From an uncultured Chlorobiaceae bacterium (GTDB taxonomy: Bacteria; Bacteroidota; Chlorobiia; Chlorobiales; Chlorobiaceae), in contig CAJAJL010000067.1 in assembly GCA_903940125.1 (NCBI GenBank), positions 62,001-126,000 on the forward strand: a stretch of DNA of 64,000 bases, given 5' to 3'. The notes beneath the pieces are model-generated. The model saw only the letters and a list, made by a program, of their open reading frames with translations. It made no database searches and had not been told where the DNA came from. Below, piece by piece: positions 57,501 through 64,000 of the stretch; the stretch's first letter is position 1, and each line of letters opens with the position of its first letter. The translations under genes and the position numbers were made by a program.

Positions 57501-58658
57501 ATGCAGTTTTATGAACGGATCCGTGAAGAGCTTTATGAGCTCAAGAGCCTTGACCGGTACAGGTATCTTCCTGATATTTCCGCCCGCAACGGCAAGGATA
57601 TTGAGGTAAACGGACAGTTGCTTTTGAACCTCTCTTCGAACGATTATCTTGGTCTTGGTGATGACAAGGCTTTGCTTGAAGGGTATGGCAGTCAGTTCAG
57701 GAAGAGTTCGCATGCAATGACCAGTTCATCATCCCGTCTTCTGACGGGAAATCACCCGCTGTATGATCAGCTGGAAAAAGCCCTGGCATTACTCTACGGA
57801 CGGGAATCGGCTATGGTTTTCAACAGCGGGTATCATGCCAACATCGGGATACTTCCCGCACTGTGCAACCGTCATGATCTTGTACTGAGTGACCGACTGA
57901 ATCATGCCAGCATTATTGACGGAATGAAAATTGCCGAAGCACCCTATCAGCGTTATCGTCATCGGGATTACGAACATCTTGAAGAGCTGCTTTCGGAGGC
58001 ACGAGGCAAGTACCGCCAGATTTTTATTGTAACTGAATCGGTGTTCAGCATGGACGGCGATCTTGCTGATCTTTCCCGGCTCGTTGCTTTGAAAGAGCAA
58101 TACGAAGCTATTCTTATTGTTGATGAAGCGCACGGTGTCGGGGTATTCGGAGAGCGCGGTCTCGGGTTATGTGAAACAGCAGGGATGGTACAGCAGATCG
58201 ATATCATTACCGGAACATTCGGCAAGGCTCTGGCATCAACGGGTGCTTATGCCGTGATGAGCTCTCTGGTAAGAGAGTACCTGCTGAATACCATGCGATC
58301 ATTCATTTTTACCACGGCATTGCCTCCGGTTATTCTTGGATGGAGCCTGTTGACTCTTCATCAGCAGAGTGCCATGTCATCTGACAGAGCGGCTCTCCTG
58401 AAGCTTGCATCCAGGCTTCGTAGTGAACTGATCCTGCATGGCTTTGATGTTCTTGGTGAAAGTCATATCATTCCTGTGATTACAGGTGCTAATGACTTGT
58501 CTGTAGCATTGGCTGCCCGGTTGAGAAGTGCCGGATTTCTCTGTATGCCGGTGCGTCCTCCTGCTGTTCCGGAAAATGGTGCCCGTATCCGCATTTCTCT
58601 TCGTTCAATACTGCAGTGGGAAGATATTGCACGAATACCTGAAATTATCCGAGGATAA
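57501..58658 (+). CDS. bioF: 8-amino-7-oxononanoate synthase
   Basis: PLP enzyme that condenses pimeloyl-ACP with L-alanine. The 385-residue protein has LNLSSNDYLGLG, SGYHANIGILPAL, LSDRLNHASIIDG, VDEAHGVGVFGERG and the PLP-lysine motif TGTFGKALAS. GGAG lies 7 nt before the ATG. It follows bioB by 12 nt. Confidence 0.95.
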   Translation: MQFYERIREELYELKSLDRYRYLPDISARNGKDIEVNGQLLLNLSSNDYLGLGDDKALLEGYGSQFRKSSHAMTSSSSRLLTGNHPLYDQLEKALALLYGRESAMVFNSGYHANIGILPALCNRHDLVLSDRLNHASIIDGMKIAEAPYQRYRHRDYEHLEELLSEARGKYRQIFIVTESVFSMDGDLADLSRLVALKEQYEAILIVDEAHGVGVFGERGLGLCETAGMVQQIDIITGTFGKALASTGAYAVMSSLVREYLLNTMRSFIFTTALPPVILGWSLLTLHQQSAMSSDRAALLKLASRLRSELILHGFDVLGESHIIPVITGANDLSVALAARLRSAGFLCMPVRPPAVPENGARIRISLRSILQWEDIARIPEIIRG

Positions 58659-58665
58659 CGATATC

Positions 58666-59358
58666 ATGAAAACAGTATGGCTTCGAAAAGAGGGAGCCGA
58701 AGAGCTTTTACTTTTTTTCAACGGTTGGGGTATGGATCATCGTATTGCCGCACATCTGTTGCATGAATCGCTCGCCGCAGATTTTCACCCTGACTTTCTG
58801 GTCTGTTACGATTACCGGACGTTGGAGGCAGAGTCATGGTTTATAAAAGAGATCAGCCGTTATGGAGGTATAACGGTTGTCGCCTGGTCATTCGGTGTCT
58901 GGGTGGCGCAGCATATTGCATTGCCCGTAATTGAGCGTGCCATTGCTATCAATGGTACCCTGCATCCGGTAGATGCCGAGCTGGGTATTCCGCCAGAGGT
59001 GTTTCAGGCAACTCTTTCAACCTATTCTGAAGAAACTCGTCAACGTTTTAACCGCAGGATGTGCGGATGCAGTGAAGTGCGGGCTCTTTTTTATACAATG
59101 TCACCTGAACGTAAAACTTCGGAGCAGCTGGAAGAGCTGGTGCGGCTGCAGGAGTATCTGGGGACAGAGCGCTTGCATGATGAAGCGTTATGGCACTATA
59201 ATCATGCGATCATAGGAGGAAGAGATCTTGTGTTTCCTCCACAGCAGCAGTTTGCCGCATGGAAAGGTGTGCCCCAAACGGTTATTGCTGATATGCCTCA
59301 TTTTCCTTTTTTTCATTTCATTAATCTGCAGGAGGTACTCGCATGCTGCAGAAAATAA
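58666..59358 (+). CDS. bioG: Pimeloyl-ACP methyl ester esterase BioG
   Basis: Removes the methyl group from pimeloyl-ACP methyl ester to end pimelate chain synthesis; it replaces BioH. ATG 58666 gives 230 residues; an earlier frame from 58528 lies in bioF and is rejected. The protein has LLFFNGWGMDHR at the N-terminus, the serine nucleophile in VVAWSFGVWVAQ, and a histidine in DMPHFPFFHF, matching the DUF452/BioG family. It is 7 nt after bioF and overlaps bioC by 16 nt. Confidence 0.9.
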   Translation: MKTVWLRKEGAEELLLFFNGWGMDHRIAAHLLHESLAADFHPDFLVCYDYRTLEAESWFIKEISRYGGITVVAWSFGVWVAQHIALPVIERAIAINGTLHPVDAELGIPPEVFQATLSTYSEETRQRFNRRMCGCSEVRALFYTMSPERKTSEQLEELVRLQEYLGTERLHDEALWHYNHAIIGGRDLVFPPQQQFAAWKGVPQTVIADMPHFPFFHFINLQEVLACCRK

Positions 59359-60131
59359 AAATTGATAAGGAGCTTGTGCGCCAGAGGTTTCGCCGAACCC
59401 TCAGCAGCTATGGAAGCAATGCGATCGTGCAGAAAAGCATGGCAATAGAACTTTCGGAAATGATTTGCCGGGAGAAAGCGGAAGGCCCTTTCAATCGAGT
59501 TCTGGAGGTGGGTTCAGGTTCAGGTTCTCTTATGGCAGAGCTGCTTACCCGCTGCTCAGTAAAGAGCTATTATGCCAATGATCTTGTTGAAGAAAGCCTT
59601 CCCTGCCTTCATAAGGTACTCGAAAGTTTTCCGGTGGAGAAGTTTCATTTTATATCAGGTGATATAGAGTGCAGGGATATTTTGCCTTCAGCTCTGGATC
59701 TCGTTGTTTCAAATGCCACGTTGCAATGGCTTGATGATCTTGATGACTTTTTCAGCACAATGTTCAATCATCTCAGGCCAGGGGGTCTTCTGGCCTTCAG
59801 TACGTTCAGTACCTCAAATATGCGTGAAATCGCGAGTATTGAGGATGTCGGACTTTGTTATCACTCGATCGAGGAGCTTGAAATGCTCGCCGGACGATAT
59901 TTTGATATTATCGTCTGCAGGGAAGAGGAACAACGCCTTGAATTCAGTTCACCCGAGGCTTTGCTTCATCATATACGACAGACTGGCGTCAACGGTCTTC
60001 TGCGTCGTTCATGGACAAAAAGCAGATATCAGTATTTCGTTGCTGAGTACCGCCGTTTGTTTTCCTGCAAAAACGGTGTCTACCTTACCTATCATCCAGT
60101 CTATTGCTGTCTGAAAAAGAAGCTTGTATGA
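59343..60131 (+). CDS. bioC: Malonyl-ACP O-methyltransferase BioC
   Basis: SAM-dependent enzyme that methylates malonyl-ACP so that fatty acid synthesis can build the pimeloyl chain. The 262-residue protein has RFRRTLSSYGSNAIVQK near the start, the SAM motif VLEVGSGSGSLMAELL, DLVVSNATLQWLDD and RPGGLLAFSTF, as in BioC. GGAGG lies 7 nt before the ATG, inside bioG. The stop overlaps the bioD start by 4 nt. Confidence 0.94.
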   Translation: MLQKIKIDKELVRQRFRRTLSSYGSNAIVQKSMAIELSEMICREKAEGPFNRVLEVGSGSGSLMAELLTRCSVKSYYANDLVEESLPCLHKVLESFPVEKFHFISGDIECRDILPSALDLVVSNATLQWLDDLDDFFSTMFNHLRPGGLLAFSTFSTSNMREIASIEDVGLCYHSIEELEMLAGRYFDIIVCREEEQRLEFSSPEALLHHIRQTGVNGLLRRSWTKSRYQYFVAEYRRLFSCKNGVYLTYHPVYCCLKKKLV

Positions 60132-60802
60132 AAGGATCCGTTATTGCTGTTTCAGGCATTGATACCGGCATCGGGAAAACATATGCGACCGGTCTGCTTG
60201 CCAAAGCCCTGCTTAGGCAGGGAAGATCGGTCATTACCCAGAAAATAGTCCAGACAGGCTGTTCAGGTGTGGCGGAGGATATATTGGAACACCGCCGTCT
60301 TATGGGCATTGGACTGCAGGATGTTGACAAAGAGGGGTTAACCTCACCCTACGTTTTTGGATATCCAGCTTCGCCCCATCTGTCAGCACGTATGGAAGGA
60401 GTTGAGATTGATATCCTTCATGTTCGCCGAGCGACTTTAGCTTTGCAGAAACGCTACGAAATGGTTTTTCTGGAAGGAGCCGGGGGATTATTGGTGCCCC
60501 TTGCCCATAATCTGCTTTTCGCGGATTATATTCGCGATGCCGGATATGAGCTTATTCTTGTGTCCAGCCCGAGGCTTGGCAGTATCAGCCATACTCTTCT
60601 TTCAATTGAAGCATGTGCGAAACGGGGAATTGTTATCAGAGGAGTCATCTATAACCTTTTTGAGAGCACCGATAAGGTGATAGCTGATGATACTCGTGAG
60701 GTTATCCTTTACTACCTTAATAAAGCAGGATCAACGGTGCCGCTCATTGACCTTCGGGATGGTTCGCTCGAAGGAGAATCGATCGACTGTCTCCGTTTAT
60801 AA
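60128..60802 (+). CDS. bioD: Dethiobiotin synthetase
   Basis: Closes the ureido ring of dethiobiotin using CO2 and ATP. The P-loop is GIDTGIGKTYATGLL at the N-terminus, and GAGGLLVPLAHN is the second conserved part. ATG 60128 gives 224 residues and an ATGA overlap with bioC; the longer frame from 60104 lies within bioC. bioA follows after 24 nt. Confidence 0.94.
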   Translation: MKGSVIAVSGIDTGIGKTYATGLLAKALLRQGRSVITQKIVQTGCSGVAEDILEHRRLMGIGLQDVDKEGLTSPYVFGYPASPHLSARMEGVEIDILHVRRATLALQKRYEMVFLEGAGGLLVPLAHNLLFADYIRDAGYELILVSSPRLGSISHTLLSIEACAKRGIVIRGVIYNLFESTDKVIADDTREVILYYLNKAGSTVPLIDLRDGSLEGESIDCLRL

Positions 60803-60826
60803 AAAGAGTTCAGCGTTATCTATGTT

Positions 60827-62134
60827 ATGCCGTTAACTGCTATGGCCATGTCGTCACATACCATTGATCTTGATTTTGACCGACATCATCTCTGGCATCC
60901 GTATACTTCGGTGAGCAACCCTTTGCCGGTCTATCCTGTCTGCCGTGCATATGATGTTTTTCTTGAGCTTGAGGATGGCCGAAAACTTATTGATGGCATG
61001 TCCTCCTGGTGGGCAGCCATTCACGGGTACAATCATACGGTGCTCAACGAAGCGATAGTTTCACAGATACAGCGAATGAGCCATGTCATGTTCGGAGGTC
61101 TCACCCATGAACCTGCCGTGAATCTGGCAAAACAACTGATTGCATTGACTCCACAGTCTCTACAGAAAGTTTTTTTCAGTGATTCAGGGTCGGTCTCGGT
61201 TGAAGTTGCCATTAAAATGGCTGTTCAGTACTGGGTCGCGCTTGGAAAAACCTCAAAAAACCGGTTACTGACAGTTCGCTCAGGGTATCACGGCGATACC
61301 TTTGCCGCCATGTCGGTATGCGATCCGGAAACAGGTATGCACTCACTGTTCAAAGGCGTGATTCAGGAACAGTTTTTTGCTGCAGCCCCTGCATGCCGGT
61401 TTCATGAACCTTGTACCGAAAGGGATCTGGCAGATGTTTGTTTGATGCTTGAACAGCACCACATGGAGATTGCCGCAGTGATTATTGAACCTGTTGTCCA
61501 GGGAGCAGGAGGAATGAGGTTTTATGCTCCCGAATATCTTGTCAGGCTCAGAGAGTTGTGTGACTGCTATGATGTCCTTTTGATTTTCGATGAAATTGCC
61601 ACTGGTTTTGGCCGAACGGGAAAGATGTTTGCGCTTGAGCATGCCGGTATTGTGCCGGATATCATGTGTGTGGGTAAAGCGTTGACCGGCGGTTACATGA
61701 CTCTTGCTGCGACACTTTCAACAGACAGGGTTGCTGAAACCATCTGTTCTGGTAATCCCGGCCTTTTTATGCACGGCCCAACCTTCATGGCAACCCCCCT
61801 TGCTTGCGCTGTTGCATCGGCAAACCTTAATCTGCTGGTCAGCTATGACTGGCAGAAAACGGTACTTCGCCTTGAAGCCGGACTCCGTCAAGGGCTGGCT
61901 TCCTGCATGGAGTTCACAAATGTTTCGGATGTCCGTGTTCTGGGCGCTATAGGGGTTGTTGAACTGCACCGCCCGTTGGATATGGCTGTTGTTCAGAAAA
62001 AATTTGTTGATAAAGGGGTTTGGGTTCGTCCATTCGGACGACTGGTCTATCTTATGCCTCCCTTCATTATGCATGATGAGGAACTCGGAATATTGACTGC
62101 TGCTGTGTGCGACATTGTTAAAACAATGCAGTAG
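60827..62134 (+). CDS. bioA: Adenosylmethionine--8-amino-7-oxononanoate aminotransferase
   Basis: PLP aminotransferase that uses SAM as amino donor to make 7,8-diaminopelargonate. The 435-residue protein has [26 protein letters not shown] (typical BioA), [27 protein letters not shown] and the PLP lysine in [11 protein letters not shown]. Three in-frame ATGs (60827, 60842, 60848) leave the start uncertain by up to seven residues, with no clear ribosome-binding site. It is the last gene of the biotin block. Confidence 0.95.
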   Translation: MPLTAMAMSSHTIDLDFDRHHLWHPYTSVSNPLPVYPVCRAYDVFLELEDGRKLIDGMSSWWAAIHGYNHTVLNEAIVSQIQRMSHVMFGGLTHEPAVNLAKQLIALTPQSLQKVFFSDSGSVSVEVAIKMAVQYWVALGKTSKNRLLTVRSGYHGDTFAAMSVCDPETGMHSLFKGVIQEQFFAAAPACRFHEPCTERDLADVCLMLEQHHMEIAAVIIEPVVQGAGGMRFYAPEYLVRLRELCDCYDVLLIFDEIATGFGRTGKMFALEHAGIVPDIMCVGKALTGGYMTLAATLSTDRVAETICSGNPGLFMHGPTFMATPLACAVASANLNLLVSYDWQKTVLRLEAGLRQGLASCMEFTNVSDVRVLGAIGVVELHRPLDMAVVQKKFVDKGVWVRPFGRLVYLMPPFIMHDEELGILTAAVCDIVKTMQ

Positions 62135-62210
62135 TTTTTGTTTTGGAGTATATTGGAGTTTTCTCTATCAAGTTCTATCTGATTTCTATGTTTAAAAGTC
62201 AAATACCGCA

Positions 62211-63902
62211 ATGAGAGCTAAACCCTGGATCAGCCATTACGACAAAGGGGTGCCCCACACGCTTCAGCCTTATCCGGAACAGACATTAATTGATGTCGTT
62301 CGAAAGACGGTGGAAGAGTCTCCGAAACAGACCATGATGTTCTTCAAGGGTGCCTCTATCTCATACGGAGAATTCGAACAGCAAAGTAATGCACTGGCAT
62401 TGGCTCTTCTCTCACTTGGTATCGGCAAAGGTGACCGCGTAGCCTTGATCATGCCTAACTCTCCTCAGATGTTGATCAGTGAGTTCGGTATATGGAAAGC
62501 AGGAGCTATTGCGGTTCCCATGAATCCGCTGTATACCCTCAATGAGTTTGAGCACGCACTTAATGAATGCGGCGCGGAAACTGCCATTGTCTTGACTCCC
62601 TTTTATAAGAAAATCAAGCAGGTTCAGCCGGATTCGCGTCTGAAAAGAGTTATTGCGACCAATATCAAGGAGTATCTATCACCTTTTAACACACTTCTTT
62701 TTTCGGTTTTTAAAGAAAAAAAGGATGGGCACAGAGTAACATTGAAGCCTGGTGATCACTGGTTGGGCGATCTTATCAGGGCTCATTCCGGGGTTACATT
62801 TACTCCGATACTCATCAAGCATGACACTCCAGCGCTTTTTCTCTTTTCAGGAGGGACAACGGGCAATCCCAAGTGTGTTGTCATTACTCATCATGGGCTT
62901 GTGATTACAGGTATGCAGATTGCCAGCTGGTTCAGTGTCATTCTCGAAAAAGGAAAAGATGTCATTCTTCTGAACATGCCGCTGTTTCATGTCTATGCCC
63001 AGGTCGGGATTATGTCCGCGGCTTTAATGCAGCGCTACCCTCTTGCCCTTGTTCCCAATCCGCGCGATATCAATGACCTGCTGCATACCATTAAAACCCT
63101 TAAACCAGCAGTGCTGCCAGGAGTGCCAACCCTGTTTACCGCCCTGATAAATCATCCAAAAGTCAAGCGGGACGGTTCAATTCTGAAATCACTTAAACTC
63201 AGTGTGTCGGGTGCAGCTCCCCTCATGCTTGAAAACAAAAGACGTTTTGAAGAGCTTACCGGAGGCAGGATTATTGATGCATACAGTCTTACCGAATCTG
63301 CACTTGCATCGGTTTTCACTCCGATATTAGGTACCTATAAGTATGGCTCGGTAGGCATTCCTGTTCCGGATGTTGAGGTTCGGATCGTTGAGGCGGAGAA
63401 CGGTCATGATATTCTTGCTGAGCTTGAAGTCGGAGAAATCATTATGCGAGCTCCCCAGATCATGAAGGAGTACTGGCAGAACCCTATTGAAACAGCACTT
63501 GTGCTTCGTGATGGATGGCTTTATACCGGGGATCTTGGTTATCTCGATGAGGATGGATATCTCTTCATTGTTGACCGTAAAAAAGATGTCATAAAACCAG
63601 GCGGCTTCCAGGTCTGGCCTAGGGATGTTGAAGAGGTCATAGCCGTTCATCCCTCAGTATTCGAAGTTGGTGTTGCAGGAGTACCTGATGCCTATCAGGG
63701 AGAAGCTGTAAAGGCCTGGGTTGTCCTGCGTGAAGGTCAGCAACTTTCCGCCGAAGAACTTCAGGAGCACTGCCGTAAAGATCTTGCCGCCTATAAAGTT
63801 CCTAAACATGTGGAATTTACGACTGCTCTTCCAAAATCAACGATAGGCAAACTGCTTCGCCGAAAACTTATCGAAGCGCATAGCGATGCCGAAAAGGCAT
63901 GA
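62211..63902 (+). CDS. Long-chain acyl-CoA synthetase (AMP-forming), FadD-like
   Basis: Activates a carboxylic acid to acyl-AMP and then acyl-CoA. The 563-residue protein has the P-loop-like motif LFSGGTTGNPKCVV, the YSLTES motif in the AMP site, GWLYTGDLGYLDEDGYLFIV, the hinge DRKKDVIKPGG, and a C-terminal lysine in LPKSTIGKLLRR. Length and motifs fit long-chain fatty acid ligases. The gene is 76 nt after bioA; a role in pimelate activation is possible but unlikely because bioC/bioG already supply pimeloyl-ACP. Confidence 0.9.
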   Translation: MRAKPWISHYDKGVPHTLQPYPEQTLIDVVRKTVEESPKQTMMFFKGASISYGEFEQQSNALALALLSLGIGKGDRVALIMPNSPQMLISEFGIWKAGAIAVPMNPLYTLNEFEHALNECGAETAIVLTPFYKKIKQVQPDSRLKRVIATNIKEYLSPFNTLLFSVFKEKKDGHRVTLKPGDHWLGDLIRAHSGVTFTPILIKHDTPALFLFSGGTTGNPKCVVITHHGLVITGMQIASWFSVILEKGKDVILLNMPLFHVYAQVGIMSAALMQRYPLALVPNPRDINDLLHTIKTLKPAVLPGVPTLFTALINHPKVKRDGSILKSLKLSVSGAAPLMLENKRRFEELTGGRIIDAYSLTESALASVFTPILGTYKYGSVGIPVPDVEVRIVEAENGHDILAELEVGEIIMRAPQIMKEYWQNPIETALVLRDGWLYTGDLGYLDEDGYLFIVDRKKDVIKPGGFQVWPRDVEEVIAVHPSVFEVGVAGVPDAYQGEAVKAWVVLREGQQLSAEELQEHCRKDLAAYKVPKHVEFTTALPKSTIGKLLRRKLIEAHSDAEKA

Positions 63903-63909
63903 GATTGAG

Positions 63910-64000
63910 TCAGCCGCAGATGTTCCGTATAGCTCCTGCAACAATCGGGATGCCTTGTGCAATCTGTTCAGGAGTGTTGTTGCAGTACGAGAGTCGCAGC
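63910..64000 (-). CDS. PLP-dependent aminotransferase-like protein, C-terminal fragment (runs off window)
   Basis: The last 30 codons of a leftward gene end at a TGA at 63910-63912 and continue beyond the window. The visible end LRLSYCNNTPEQIAQGIPIV resembles the C-terminus of class I/MocR-type aminotransferases (RLSFSN-like, then PEQI..G). The assignment rests on this short tail only. Confidence 0.5.
   Translation of the reverse strand, partial: LRLSYCNNTPEQIAQGIPIVAGAIRNICG

Noticed and set aside
1-64000. CRISPR arrays, insertion sequences, prophage or plasmid genes
   Set aside because: No spaced repeats, transposase, integrase, phage structural or partition genes are seen anywhere in the window.

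Overview
The window looks like core chromosome of a green sulfur bacterium (Chlorobiaceae: Chlorobium/Pelodictyon type). This is an inference from gene content and order: a long dcw cluster without murB or ddl, an F0-only ATP synthase operon, a three-subunit sdh/frd operon suited to a reductive TCA cycle, a feoAB pair, and a biotin operon using bioG. No photosynthesis gene lies inside the window, so the genus is not proven. The envelope genes (bamD, rlpA, meso-DAP-type murE) fit a Gram-negative cell.

Layout. 1-6.5 kb: a tail-anchored hypothetical protein, an RNA uridine methyltransferase, and a leftward run of rhomboid protease, pgk, mltG, a chorismate mutase-like gene and a NYN-domain nuclease. 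6.5-23.4 kb: one rightward dcw cluster (mraZ-rsmH-ftsL-ftsI-murE-murF-mraY-murD-ftsW-murG-murC-ftsQ-ftsA-ftsZ) with start/stop overlaps or short gaps and a candidate MraZ operator in front. 23.4-25.6 kb: a CoA hydrolase/transferase and the convergent pgeF. 25.7-29.1 kb: F0 and delta genes of ATP synthase, an intrinsic terminator, and tRNA-Ala(CGC). 29.2-34.5 kb: bamD and nadD rightward, argS, a HAD phosphatase and trpS leftward, then 4.5S SRP RNA. 34.5-41.9 kb: a deoxyhypusine synthase-like gene, transaldolase, rlpA, an esterase, a cyclase-family hydrolase, and sdhCAB/frdCAB.

41.9-46 kb is the most accessory-looking part. A gap of about 470 bp with two hairpins precedes a two-gene unit: a RecQ-type helicase fused to a C-terminal phosphoribosyltransferase-like domain, and a DprA/SLOG protein 2 nt downstream. 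A small release-factor-like (baeRF-type) protein follows. The pair resembles nucleotide-centred conflict or DNA-uptake modules and is the best candidate for an under-described system here. The helicase has lost the cysteines of the RecQ zinc subdomain, the DprA-like protein ends in a clamp-binding-like tail, and a short direct repeat re-encodes part of that tail downstream.

46-64 kb: a CorC/HlyC-type membrane protein, a lipoprotein, a HIT protein, feoA-feoB, a convergent topA that overlaps the end of feoB, an AMIN/amidase_3 cell-wall hydrolase, then birA-bioB-bioF-bioG-bioC-bioD-bioA. The BirA protein keeps its DNA-binding domain, and a BirA-box-like inverted repeat lies just upstream of birA, so the whole biotin block is probably under BirA control. 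An acyl-CoA synthetase follows, and the last bases hold the 3' end of a leftward aminotransferase-like gene.
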